Origin: Paraburkholderia polaris
GTDB taxonomy: Bacteria > Pseudomonadota > Gammaproteobacteria > Burkholderiales > Burkholderiaceae
Assembly (NCBI RefSeq): GCF_012927345.1
Contig: NZ_JABBGJ010000030.1
Coordinates: 62,001-126,000 of the forward strand
DNA length: 64,000 nucleotides
Reading direction: 5' to 3'
The position numbers and the translations under genes were made by a program. Positions 44,111 to 53,065 of this stretch are shown here, piece after piece (within the stretch, counting starts at the first letter, position 1; each line of letters opens with the position of its first letter). The notes under the pieces were generated by a model. That model made no database searches. It was not told the DNA's origin and worked only from the letters and a program-made list of their open reading frames with translations.

Positions 44111-44168
44111 AAAAGTACATCGCCCGGCCGCGCCGAACGAACATCCCCGCAGCGGGGAGGAGAATGAA

Positions 44169-45167
44169 GTGACTGATATCGTGACTGGCAAACCCGACCG
44201 AATGGTCTCCGTACGGACCGTTTTCGGCATCGATTCCAGCCTGATGGTGCCCGCTTTCAGCGAGCGTGACGATCACGTGCCGGAGATCGACGAGGTCTAC
44301 CGCTTCAATCCGGAAGTGACGCTGGCGATTCTGGCCGGCTTCAGCCGGGATCGCCGGGTGATGGTGCAGGGCTTGCACGGTACGGGGAAGTCGACGCACA
44401 TCGAACAGGTTGCGGCCCGTCTCAACTGGCCGTGCGTGCGTGTTAATCTCGACGGCCATATCAGCCGCCTCGATCTGGTCGGTAAAGACGCGATCGTGGT
44501 GCGCGACGATCTGCAGGTCACGGAGTTTCAGGAGGGGATCGTGCCATGGGCATTGCAGCGCCCGGTCGCTCTGATCTTCGACGAATACGATGCGGGGCGC
44601 CCGGATGTGATGTTCGTGATCCAGCGCATTCTCGAGCGCGACGGAAAGTTCACGCTGCTCGACCAGAATCGCGTGATTTATCCGCATCCGTACTTCCGCA
44701 TGTTCGCCACGACCAACACGGTGGGGCTGGGCAATCTGAACGGTTTGTATCACGGCACGCAGGTGCTGAATCACGCGCAGATGGACCGCTGGAATGTGGT
44801 GGCTACGCTCAACTATCTGCCGCGTGCGGAAGAGGCCGGCATCGTGCTCGCGCGCGTCCCGGAACTCGCTGACGAGGCGGGACGCGCGCTGATCGAATCG
44901 ATGGTGAGCGTGGCGGAACTCACGCGCAAGGGCTTCGCCGGCGGCGACCTGTCGACGCTGATGTCGCCGCGCACGGTGATCAACTGGGCGGAGAACTGCC
45001 AGATTTTCCGCGATCCCGCGATGGCGTTTCGCCTGACCTTCCTGAACAAATGCGATGAAGCCGAGCGCTCTATCGTGGCCGAATATTTTCAGCGCTGCTT
45101 CGGCACTGAGCTCGAGCCTGCAGCCGTGGGTGGCGATGCAGACCACGCGGCGGAATCCCGTCGATGA
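44169..45167 (+). CDS. CobS-like MoxR-type AAA+ ATPase
   Basis: 332 residues from a GTG with GGAGGAG upstream. Walker A GLHGTGKST at 68-76, Walker B LIFDEYD at 135-141, sensor-1 region FATTNTVGLGNLNGLYHGT. This is the CobS type, the AAA+ subunit of aerobic cobaltochelatase, which with CobT drives CobN. No cobN or other cobalamin gene lies in the window. It overlaps the CobT-like gene by 4 bp. Because it sits in a sulfonate island and shares an operator with xsc, it may be a repurposed activase, as MoxR/VWA pairs often are. Confidence 0.88.
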   Translation: MTDIVTGKPDRMVSVRTVFGIDSSLMVPAFSERDDHVPEIDEVYRFNPEVTLAILAGFSRDRRVMVQGLHGTGKSTHIEQVAARLNWPCVRVNLDGHISRLDLVGKDAIVVRDDLQVTEFQEGIVPWALQRPVALIFDEYDAGRPDVMFVIQRILERDGKFTLLDQNRVIYPHPYFRMFATTNTVGLGNLNGLYHGTQVLNHAQMDRWNVVATLNYLPRAEEAGIVLARVPELADEAGRALIESMVSVAELTRKGFAGGDLSTLMSPRTVINWAENCQIFRDPAMAFRLTFLNKCDEAERSIVAEYFQRCFGTELEPAAVGGDADHAAESRR

Positions 45168-47056
45168 CGTCGGAATGGCAGGCGAACCGCCGCCAAGCGG
45201 ACCTGCGCCGAGTGGACCAGCGGCAAGCGGACGTGCAGCGAGCGGACCAGCGGAAAGCGGACCAGCGGCAAGTGGGCCAGCGACAGGCAGCTCTACAGGA
45301 GCCGACCCTGAACGAGCAGGCCTCACGACAAGCGACGCTGCGCGCGGAGCAGCGCGAAGCCCTATGCGCGGCGGCCGTGCGCGCCCTCACGGGTGACGCG
45401 TCTTTGCACTACCGGGAGGGCCGATTGTGCCGCGACCTGCGGCCCTTGCCATTGCACGCGCCGCATCTGCGCACCGACCCACAGCAGGACGACTTCGCAT
45501 CGCTACGCGGCGCCGCCGATGGCGCGGCCCTGCGACTCATGCACTCCGACGCGGCGCTGCACAGCCGGCTCTGCCCGACCGATCCCGTCGAGCGGCTGGT
45601 GTTCGAACTGCTCGAGCAACTGAGGTGCGAAACACAGACCCCACCCGGCATGCCGGGTCTCGTACAGAATCTGCGCCATCGTTTCGAGGCCTGGTCGCAG
45701 GCTTTCTACCGCTCCGGGCTCGCCGAAGACCACCTCGGCATTCTCCTGTACACGGTGGCGCAAATTGCGTGGTCGCGCCTGACGGGTTGGCCTGTGCTCG
45801 AACAGACCGAAGGCTTCATCGAAGCCACGCGCGCGGCGATCGTGCCGGTGCTGGGCGTGTCGCTGGCGGGCTTGCGCCGGCATCGGCAGGAGCAGGGCGC
45901 ATTCGCTGTCCATGCGTTGGAGTTGGCGCGGCTCGTGGCCGAGATGATCCGTGCCGCCCGTGCAGAGGCGCTGGGCGATGCGCAAGACGACCCGCAGGAG
46001 AGCGATGACAAAGCCCCGCGCACGGCATTCTCGCTTTGGTTCGATGTCGAGGACGACGAGTACAAGGACATGGCCGTTGCGCTGACCGGCAAAAGTCGCG
46101 TGCTCGAAGCCTCGGAGCAGGGCTATCGCGCCTATGCGACGCGCTATGACCGCGAGCTATCTGCGGGCAAGCTGGTCCGCAAGGCGTTACTCAGCGAGTT
46201 TCGCGAGCGGCTCGACGAACGCGTCGCCGCCCAGGGCATCAACGTGGCGCGGCTTGCTCACGCGCTGAAGGCGGCGCTGGCGATATCGCAACGCGATGGG
46301 TGGTCGTTCGGTGAAGAGCATGGTCGCATCGACGGGCGGCGCCTCGCGCAATTAGTCAGTTCTCCCGCTGAACGGCGCCTGTTCCGGCTCGAGCGGAACA
46401 CGCTCATGGCAGACTGCGTGGTCGGCTTTCTGATCGACTGCTCGGGCTCGATGAAAGCGCATATCGAGCCGGTGGCGATCATGGTGGACATCCTGACGCG
46501 CGCGCTCGATCGGGCTGGCGTGACCACGGAGGTGCTTGGCTTCACCACCGGCGCCTGGAACGGCGGCCGGCCCCGGCTTGACTGGCTGGCGCAGGGTCGC
46601 CCTCATCATCCGGGCCGGCTCAATGAACTGTCTCACCTGGTGTTCAAGGATGCCGACCGGAGCTGGCGACGCGCCCGCGCCGACATTGCCGCGCTCTTCA
46701 AGTCAGACCTGTTTCGCGAGGGCGTGGATGGCGAAGCGGTCGACTGGGCCTGTACGCGTCTCGTCGCCCGTCCTGAGGCGCGGCGGATTTTGATCGTGAT
46801 CTCGGATGGCAGCCCCATGGACAGCGCGACGGGCCAGGCCAACGACGCCTTCTATCTTGACAACCATCTGAAGGCCGTCGTGGCGCGCCATGAAGCCTTG
46901 CGAGACGTGGAGGTGCTGGGCCTGGGTGTCGGGTTGGATCTCAGTCCGTATTACCGCCGCTGTCTGGCGGTCGACCTCTCCGTGCCGCCGGACATGAAGC
47001 TGTTTGCGGAGATTGTCGGTTGGATTGGTGCGCGTGGGCGGGCCGGCAGAGGGTAG
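45164..47056 (+). CDS. CobT-like VWA-domain protein with repetitive N-terminus
   Basis: 630 residues, ATGA overlap with the CobS-like gene. Residues 8-45 are a DNA-level repeat giving RQAD-x-QRAD-x-R units. The central part is CobT-like, with an acidic stretch (ALGDAQDDPQESDDK). The C-terminal VWA domain has the MIDAS motif DCSGSM at 425-430, then ITRALDRAG-like VEVLGFTTGAWNGGR and VISDGSPMDSAT. CobT supplies the VWA partner of the CobS ring, which remodels a metal-inserting enzyme. A classical cobalt chelatase role cannot be excluded if cobN lies elsewhere. Confidence 0.85.
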   Translation: MTSEWQANRRQADLRRVDQRQADVQRADQRKADQRQVGQRQAALQEPTLNEQASRQATLRAEQREALCAAAVRALTGDASLHYREGRLCRDLRPLPLHAPHLRTDPQQDDFASLRGAADGAALRLMHSDAALHSRLCPTDPVERLVFELLEQLRCETQTPPGMPGLVQNLRHRFEAWSQAFYRSGLAEDHLGILLYTVAQIAWSRLTGWPVLEQTEGFIEATRAAIVPVLGVSLAGLRRHRQEQGAFAVHALELARLVAEMIRAARAEALGDAQDDPQESDDKAPRTAFSLWFDVEDDEYKDMAVALTGKSRVLEASEQGYRAYATRYDRELSAGKLVRKALLSEFRERLDERVAAQGINVARLAHALKAALAISQRDGWSFGEEHGRIDGRRLAQLVSSPAERRLFRLERNTLMADCVVGFLIDCSGSMKAHIEPVAIMVDILTRALDRAGVTTEVLGFTTGAWNGGRPRLDWLAQGRPHHPGRLNELSHLVFKDADRSWRRARADIAALFKSDLFREGVDGEAVDWACTRLVARPEARRILIVISDGSPMDSATGQANDAFYLDNHLKAVVARHEALRDVEVLGLGVGLDLSPYYRRCLAVDLSVPPDMKLFAEIVGWIGARGRAGRG

Positions 47057-47303
47057 GGGGTATAGCGGGTTTACAGCTTCACAGTCGCAGCTTCGAAAAG
47101 CCGGCTTTACGTGGATCTTGCGACGTCCGTCAATGCGAACTGGAACAGCACCTTTTCGATGGCAAGATGCGTAGAGTATTGCCTGATGCTCAGGGATGCA
47201 AAGGAAGTTGGCGCGAAAACGGTCAGTGACAGTCAGTTTCGCCCGGGCCGGGAATACCGGTGCACTGGGCAGCACGAACGGACAACTGGGTAAGACCGAC
47301 AAG

Positions 47304-47333
47304 AAAAAGCCGACCCGCGATGGTCGGTTTTTT
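47304..47333 (+). terminator. Intrinsic terminator after the CobT-like gene region
   Basis: CCGACC (47310-47315) pairs with GGTCGG (47322-47327) around CGCGAT and is followed by TTTTTT. The 364-bp interval 47057-47420 otherwise contains no recognised gene. Confidence 0.65.
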
Positions 47334-47420
47334 CGTTAGAGCGGATATCCCAAAAACATAGCGCCCCGTTGATCTGCTAGGTTACGCCTTCACGAATGAC
47401 GCTATCTAGCAAGGTGCTGA

Positions 47421-48116
47421 ATGCGATTATGCGCCACGCAAGGCCTGGAATCGCCTGTCACAACTAGCAAAGCAGGTTTGCCTATGTCGCAATGGAATAC
47501 GCTCTCGGTCCCGCTGGAGACCGGTTGGCAATGTACGCTGGTGCTGACCAGCGAATACCGCAACTCGTCCGGAGAATTGTTTGTTTTCATACAGGGTAAA
47601 GAACTTAAGCAACTTGAGCAGGACCGGCAAGATTTTGACCGGTCGGCAAAATCCTCGATGACAATATCCATGACTATGCACCCTGACCAAACACCAAAGG
47701 TGCGCGCGCACGCGCTGGCGCACGCAACTTTCATCATCTCGGGTGATGCTGTAGTGCCGGACTTCTGGACCGAGTATTTTGGCATTCCCCCGGACTCCAC
47801 AATCACGAAAGGAAAGCCCTTTTTATATCCCTCCGGCAAGCTCAGCACTCGCCCCGGAAAATTGGGTTTGTGGGCGGTAAAAAGCGAGTCTGCGGTGTGC
47901 AGCGATCATCTCACCCCGCATTTGCGATATCTGACTGATCGGCTTTTATTGCCGCGTGCTGGCCTTCGCAATCTTGTTTGCCAAGACGAAGCCAAGATGT
48001 CTTTCTGGTGCTACTGGCACAACGAAACTGGCGACCGCGTACCCGATGTGCCTGACGACATTCGCGCGATGATGGAAGAGATGGGCGGCACCATCGAGAT
48101 TGACGAGTATCGGTAG
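47421..48116 (+). CDS. DUF4279 domain protein
   Basis: 231 residues, or 210 if the ATG at 47484 (MSQWNTLSVPLETGW) is used. From about residue 95 the pattern of DUF4279 is visible: HATFIISGDAVVPDFWTEYFGIPPDSTITKGKPF, then GLWAVKSESAVCSDHLTPHLRYLTDRL, FWCYWHNETGDRVPDVPDDIRAMMEEMGGTIEIDEY. The N-terminal 90 residues form an extra beta-rich part. Function unknown. GC is lower than in its neighbours, and it interrupts the sulfonate gene run, suggesting a later insertion. Confidence 0.65.
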   Translation: MRLCATQGLESPVTTSKAGLPMSQWNTLSVPLETGWQCTLVLTSEYRNSSGELFVFIQGKELKQLEQDRQDFDRSAKSSMTISMTMHPDQTPKVRAHALAHATFIISGDAVVPDFWTEYFGIPPDSTITKGKPFLYPSGKLSTRPGKLGLWAVKSESAVCSDHLTPHLRYLTDRLLLPRAGLRNLVCQDEAKMSFWCYWHNETGDRVPDVPDDIRAMMEEMGGTIEIDEYR

Positions 48117-48197
48117 CTGGCTTACACGTAGTAGCTCGAACCAACCAGGAAGCCTTGTCCGCAAAAGTCCGGCTAGTTTTCTCCACCTTTACAAGGC

Positions 48198-49235
48198 TTA
48201 TGACGCGAGCGGCGTCGTGTGTGCGTCCAGCGGTGCTTCTGCGGTTTGCGCCTGCACCGCAGTCACCGCGATCACGTAATAGATATCGTCCGCGCTGCAG
48301 CCGCGCGAAAGATCGTTAGCCGGCTTTTTCAGGCCCTGCAGCAAGGGGCCGATTGCCTTCGCGTCGCCGATCCGCTCAGCCAGCTTGTAGCCGATATTGC
48401 CTGCTTCCAGGCTCGGGAAGATCAGCACGTTAGCGTGCCCTTGCACCTGCGAATGATCGATTTTGCGCATGGCGATTTCGGAGACGAGCGCCGCGTCCAG
48501 TTGCACATCGCCATCGATCGCCAGATGCGGGCGCGCGGCTCTCACCTGACGCGTCGCTTCCACGACCTTGTCGACAGCCGCGTGCCGGGCGCTGCCGCTA
48601 GTCGAGAATGACAGCATGGCCACGCGCGGCTCCTCCATCAGCAGGCTTTGCGCGCTGTCGGCCGCCGCCATTGCAATCTGGGCCAGCTCACCGGCGTCCG
48701 GGTCCACCACCAACCCGCAGTCGGAGAAAATCAGGCCGCCTTTAAGCGTGTGGAAGGGCTCGCACAGCATCATCAGAAAGAAACTCGACACCAGCTTGAA
48801 CGAAGGGTGAATGCCGATTATCTGGATCGCCGTGCGGACCACGTCGGCGGTCGTGTGGACGGAGCCGGCCACCGAGCCGTCGGCGTGACCGAGTCGCACC
48901 ATCAGGTTGGCGAAGCAGAGGGGCTTGAGGATTTCCTGCTGTGCTTCGTCAAGCGTCATGCCTTTTTTACTGCGCAGTGCGAAGAGCGCTTCGGCAAACG
49001 AAGGGGCGAGCGGTGAGGTCGCGGGATCCACCAACTCCATGCCGGACAGGTCGATGTTTTGCACAGCAGCAGCCGCGCGAATGTGCGCAACTGGGCCTAC
49101 CAGAACGATGCGGGCTATGCCTTCACGCGTCGCGCGTTGCGCCGCCTCCAGCATGCGGGGATCTTCCGCCTCGCAGAGCACGATGCGTCTCGGCGCAGTG
49201 CGGGCGCGTTCGATGATGCGATTGATGGCTTTCAT
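48198..49235 (-). CDS. pta: Phosphate acetyltransferase
   Basis: 345 residues, a single PTA_PTB domain (INRIIERARTAPRRIVLCEAEDPRMLEAA; MVRLGHADGSVAGSVHTTADVVRTAIQIIG; SSFFLMML; MLSFSTSGSARHAAVDKVVEA; VLIFPSLEAGNIGYKLAER). It converts acetyl phosphate and CoA to acetyl-CoA and phosphate. It lies 169 bp after xsc on the same strand, the usual partnership in taurine and sulfonate degraders, where Xsc makes acetyl phosphate. The C-terminal tail after SADDIYYVIAVTAVQA is short and not conserved. Confidence 0.92.
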   Translation of the reverse strand: MKAINRIIERARTAPRRIVLCEAEDPRMLEAAQRATREGIARIVLVGPVAHIRAAAAVQNIDLSGMELVDPATSPLAPSFAEALFALRSKKGMTLDEAQQEILKPLCFANLMVRLGHADGSVAGSVHTTADVVRTAIQIIGIHPSFKLVSSFFLMMLCEPFHTLKGGLIFSDCGLVVDPDAGELAQIAMAAADSAQSLLMEEPRVAMLSFSTSGSARHAAVDKVVEATRQVRAARPHLAIDGDVQLDAALVSEIAMRKIDHSQVQGHANVLIFPSLEAGNIGYKLAERIGDAKAIGPLLQGLKKPANDLSRGCSADDIYYVIAVTAVQAQTAEAPLDAHTTPLAS

Positions 49236-49404
49236 GGCACTGGGCAGTGGTCACGGTTGAGAAACGGAAGCAGCAAACGAGAGAAGCAGCAAACAAAGAG
49301 ACCGAAAACAAAGAGACCGGAAACGGCAGGAGAAGCCCCGTTTCCGGCCCGCCGGGAAGCAGGGATTCAGCTCCCGCAGCCCGGACCATCAGACAACGGA
49401 TGGG

Positions 49405-51207
49405 TCAGACATAGTCCTTGTACTTGTCCAGCAGACGCACCGGCTTGGCCAGCGCATCGCGGCGGAACGGATCGCCGAGCTCGCGGGTGCACATGATCTC
49501 GATGATGGTGGTCTTGCCATGGTTCATCTGTGCATCGATCGCACGCTTCAACGCGGGGCCGACGTCCTCGAGCCGGTCCACCGTGATGCCCTCGGCGCCC
49601 ATCGCGCGAGCGATGCCCGCAAAGCTCTGGTTGTCGAGTTCACCGGCGACGAAGCGGCGGTTGTAGAAGTCCACCTGGTTCTTCTTCTCCGCGCCCCATT
49701 GCCGGTTATGGAAGACCACCGCGGTGACCGGAATGTTGTGACGCACGCAGGTCATGGTTTCCATCAGGCTCATGCCCCACGCGCCATCGCCAGCGTAGGA
49801 AACAGCGGGGCGGTGGGGTGCCGCGACCTTGGCGCCGATGATGGTGGGGAACGCGTAGCCGCAATTGCCCCAACTCATCGCGGCGAAGAAGCTGCGCGGC
49901 TTGGTAAAGCGCAGGTAGCTGTTGGCCACGGAGTTGATGTTGCCGATGTCGGTGGAGACCATCACGTCTTCCGGCATGGCCTTTTCGAGCTCGCGCAACA
50001 CCTGGCGCGGGTGCAGATAGGTGCCGCCGCCGGGCGTGCGCTCATTCTTCTGCTCCTCGATCATGTCCAGGCTGTACGGGTCGCGCTCGTGGGTCCAGCC
50101 GTCGAGTTCCTTCTCCCATGCAGCCTTTTCCGCGGCGATCTGGCCGGCGCGGTCTTCACGCGAGGCGTCGCAGGCGAGCGTGCGGCCTTCGAGGCGTTGC
50201 GTAAGTGCAACCGCGGCGGCCTTGGCGTCGCCGCAGATGCCCACGGAAATCTTTTTCACCAGGCCGAGCATCTTGTGGTCGGCGTCGATCTGGATGATCT
50301 TGGCGTTCTGTGGCCAGTAGTCCATGCCGTGCTGAGGCAACGTGCCGAACGGTCCCAGACGCGAACCGAGTGCAACCACCACGTCGGCGCGCTGGATCAG
50401 CTTCATCGCCGCCTTGGAGCCCTGATAGCCGAGCGGGCCGCACCACAGCGGGTGGTCGGCGGGGAAGGAGTCGTTATGCAGGTAGCTGTTGACGACCGGC
50501 GCGCCCAGGCGTTCGGCCAGCGCCTTGCACTCCTCGATCGCATCGGCCATGACCACGCCGCCGCCGGAGATGATGACCGGGAACTTGGCCTGGGCGAGCA
50601 GTTCGGCCGCTTCGTTCAGGCGTTGATCGCCGCCGGGGCCACGGTCGAGGCGCTGCGGCTGCGGAATCTCGGCCTTGATCTGGCCGTAGAAGTAGTCGCG
50701 CGGAATGTTGAGCTGGGTCGGGCCCATCTCGGCCAGCGCGCGGTCGAAGCAGCGACCGGTGAATTCAGCCATGCGCGCGGGATGGGTGACGTGGCCCTGA
50801 TACTTGGTGAACTCCTGGAACATGGGCAGTTGCTTCGCTTCCTGGAAGCCGCCCAGGCCGATGCCCATGGTGCCCGCCTCGGGCGTGATCATGACCACCG
50901 GGCTGTGCGCCCAATAGGCCGCGGCAATGGCGGTCACGCAGTTGCTGATGCCCGGGCCGTTCTGGCCGATCACCACGCCGTGGCGGCCCGACACGCGGGC
51001 ATAGCCGTCGGCCATGTGGCCGGCGCCCTGCTCGTGCACCACGGGAATGAGACGGATGCCGGCGGGCGCGAAGATGTCCATGGCGTCCATAAAGGCCGAG
51101 CCCATGATGCCGAACATGTCGGTCACGCCGTTCGCGGCCAGGGTTTCGACGAAAGCTTCCGACGGGGTCATGGCCTGCGGGCCGCTGACGGGGGTGTGAT
51201 CGCTCAT
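49405..51207 (-). CDS. xsc: Sulfoacetaldehyde acetyltransferase
   Basis: 600 residues from the ATG at 51207. Longer upstream frames run through the promoter and operator. It is a thiamine-diphosphate enzyme: N-terminal Pyr domain with GIMGSAFMDAMDIFAPAGIRLIPVVHEQGAGHMADG, a central domain, and a PP domain with GDGAWGMSLMETMTCVRHNIPVTAVVFHNRQWGAEKKNQ. Length and motifs fit Xsc, which converts sulfoacetaldehyde and phosphate to acetyl phosphate and sulfite. It is the metabolic hub of the taurine, isethionate and sulfoacetate genes around it. Confidence 0.94.
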   Translation of the reverse strand: MSDHTPVSGPQAMTPSEAFVETLAANGVTDMFGIMGSAFMDAMDIFAPAGIRLIPVVHEQGAGHMADGYARVSGRHGVVIGQNGPGISNCVTAIAAAYWAHSPVVMITPEAGTMGIGLGGFQEAKQLPMFQEFTKYQGHVTHPARMAEFTGRCFDRALAEMGPTQLNIPRDYFYGQIKAEIPQPQRLDRGPGGDQRLNEAAELLAQAKFPVIISGGGVVMADAIEECKALAERLGAPVVNSYLHNDSFPADHPLWCGPLGYQGSKAAMKLIQRADVVVALGSRLGPFGTLPQHGMDYWPQNAKIIQIDADHKMLGLVKKISVGICGDAKAAAVALTQRLEGRTLACDASREDRAGQIAAEKAAWEKELDGWTHERDPYSLDMIEEQKNERTPGGGTYLHPRQVLRELEKAMPEDVMVSTDIGNINSVANSYLRFTKPRSFFAAMSWGNCGYAFPTIIGAKVAAPHRPAVSYAGDGAWGMSLMETMTCVRHNIPVTAVVFHNRQWGAEKKNQVDFYNRRFVAGELDNQSFAGIARAMGAEGITVDRLEDVGPALKRAIDAQMNHGKTTIIEIMCTRELGDPFRRDALAKPVRLLDKYKDYV

Positions 51208-51234
51208 GGGGTTGTCTCCGATGTTTGATGAAAC

Positions 51235-51331
51235 CGGAACAAATTGTTCCGAAAAGTGGTTATCTAAAATGTAGAGCATGCACCCGTGACGGTCAATAGG
51301 TGGTGCGATATAAACGGTACAATTTGTCTCG
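51235..51331 (-). promoter_or_regulatory. xsc promoter flanked by two related palindromic operators
   Basis: On the minus strand TTGACC (51296-51291) and TACATT (51273-51268) are spaced by 17 bp. Just downstream is the perfect 17-bp palindrome CGGAACAAATTGTTCCG (51235-51251). Upstream of the -35 is a degenerate copy CGGTACAATTTGTCTCG (51315-51331). The CobS-like gene carries the same motif. The downstream site would block RNA polymerase, the upstream site could assist activation or looping. Confidence 0.7.
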
Positions 51332-51374
51332 AAAATTAATGAATGCGATGCTGCGTTGGATGCATTGGGGCGGC

Positions 51375-52832
51375 TCAATCCCACGGCAGCGAATAGGTCT
51401 TCACGTTGGTGAAGCTTTTCATCGCCTCCTGGACCCCTTCCTTGTAGCCAAGGCCCGAATTCTTGATGCCGCCGAACGGCGTCAACTCGAGCCGGTAGCC
51501 GGGTACTTCACGCACGTTCACACTGCCCACCTGCAATTCGGCGATAAAGCGCGTGATGTGATCGAGGCGGTTCGTGCAGACCGAAGACGAGAGCCCGTAG
51601 TCAGTCGAATTGGAAATCCGGATCGCGTCGTCGATATCGCGAAAGCGGATCACCGGCGACACGGGCCCGAAGGTTTCGTATTTGACGAGCGGCATGTCCG
51701 GGGTCACGTGATCGAGAACCGTTGGCGAATACAGCGCGCCTTCGCGGAGATTGCCGAGCAGCAAGGTCGCGCCGCGGCTGATCGCATCGTTCACCTGAGC
51801 TTCGAAGAATTTCGCTGCGGCTTCGTCGATGACGGTGCCCATGTCGGTCGCCGGATCGGCGGGGTCTCCATAACGTATGGCCCGGGACTTCTGCACGAGC
51901 AGGTCGACGAAACGGTCGGCCACGGCTTCATGCACCAGAATTCGCTTGACCGCGGTACAACGCTGGCCGGAGTTCTTGTAGGAGCCGGAAACGGCGAGCG
52001 TGCTGGCTTCTTCCAGGTCGGCGTCTTCCATCACGATGATCGGATCGTTGCCGCCGAGTTCGAGCACCGCGCGTCGATAGCCCATCTTGCTGGCGATATA
52101 TTTGCCGATCTGCACGCCGCCCGTGAAGGTGATGAGATCGACGTGTTCGTTCGTGATCAGTTCGTCGGCGATGTCTTTCGGGTCGCCGGTGATGACCTGC
52201 AGCATTTCTTGCGGCAGGCCAGCCGCGTAAAGGATGTCCGCGAGCAGGTAGGTGGACAGCGGCACCTTCTCAGAGGGTTTGACGACGATGCGGTTGTTGG
52301 TCGCGATGGATGGCACGATTTTGTGCGCAACCTGATTCATCGGATGGTTGAACGGGGTGATCGCGGAGATGACGCCGAGCAACGGATCGCGCTGGGTGTA
52401 GACGCGGCGCTTCTTGCCGTGCGGCGTGAGATCGCAGGAGAACACCTGGCCGTCGTCCTTCAGCGCTTCATTGGCGCCGAACGTCATGACGTCGGCGACG
52501 CGGCCTGCTTCGTAGAGCGAGTCTTTCTTGCAGAGTCCGGACTCAGCGGTGATCAGATCGGCAATTTCCTCAGTACGCCGACGGACCATGTCCGCTGCAC
52601 GCAGCAAGATCTGTGAGCGCTCGTAGCGCGTGAGTCGTGCACGATACTGGTGGGCCCAGGCGAAGGCATGTCGCACGTCGGCGAGCGTCGCCTTGGGCAC
52701 CGTGCCCACCAGTTCGTTGGTATAGGGATTGAAGACTTCGATGATCTCCGCACGCCGGATTTGTTCTCCACCGATGCGCAGCGCTTCATGACGAACCTGC
52801 GGCGACGGCCAGACTTTCGCGATCGAATTCAT
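51375..52832 (-). CDS. Aldehyde dehydrogenase of the phosphonoacetaldehyde dehydrogenase (PhnY) type
   Basis: 485 residues, an ALDH-superfamily enzyme. Motifs: ITPFNHPMNQVAHKIVPSIA, KPSEKVPLS, ELGGNDPIIVMEDADLEEA with the general-base Glu, and the nucleophile in NSGQRCTAVKR. ESGLCKKDSLYEAGR, VFSCDLTPHGKKRRVYTQR and the C-terminus TPFGGIKNSGLGYKEGVQEAMKSFTNVKTYSLPW are typical of PhnY. It lies between tauC and xsc on the same strand, with no phosphonate genes nearby, so it may oxidise the sulfonate analogue sulfoacetaldehyde to sulfoacetate. Confidence 0.8.
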   Translation of the reverse strand: MNSIAKVWPSPQVRHEALRIGGEQIRRAEIIEVFNPYTNELVGTVPKATLADVRHAFAWAHQYRARLTRYERSQILLRAADMVRRRTEEIADLITAESGLCKKDSLYEAGRVADVMTFGANEALKDDGQVFSCDLTPHGKKRRVYTQRDPLLGVISAITPFNHPMNQVAHKIVPSIATNNRIVVKPSEKVPLSTYLLADILYAAGLPQEMLQVITGDPKDIADELITNEHVDLITFTGGVQIGKYIASKMGYRRAVLELGGNDPIIVMEDADLEEASTLAVSGSYKNSGQRCTAVKRILVHEAVADRFVDLLVQKSRAIRYGDPADPATDMGTVIDEAAAKFFEAQVNDAISRGATLLLGNLREGALYSPTVLDHVTPDMPLVKYETFGPVSPVIRFRDIDDAIRISNSTDYGLSSSVCTNRLDHITRFIAELQVGSVNVREVPGYRLELTPFGGIKNSGLGYKEGVQEAMKSFTNVKTYSLPWD

Positions 52833-53065
52833 GCTGTACTCCAGCGATAACGGACAGCTGAAGTATTGCGGAGGGGACCGCCATCGGAGTAGTACCAGCG
52901 GTCGCTAATCGCTGAGTCCACGCTGGCGTGCGGTGCTGCACGGCGCCGCACGCTAATTCCGCCGCGTCGCATGTGCCTCGAACCCTATCGGCTTGTGGAC
53001 ACTCCCGCCTCAAGCGCCGAAAGCGGCCGCTATCGGGCCGCTCCGAATCGATCACATTCGGCCGA

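Noticed and set aside
43896..45326. 476-codon minus-strand frame opposite the CobS-like gene
   Set aside because: Antisense of a gene with clear AAA+ motifs and of the CobT repeat; no support of its own.
47057..47300. Possible small gene between the CobT-like and DUF4279 genes
   Set aside because: Only short frames without ribosome sites or recognisable motifs; treated as intergenic.
49519..51228. 569-codon plus-strand frame opposite xsc
   Set aside because: Shadow of xsc, whose product is unmistakable; no motif in the antisense product.
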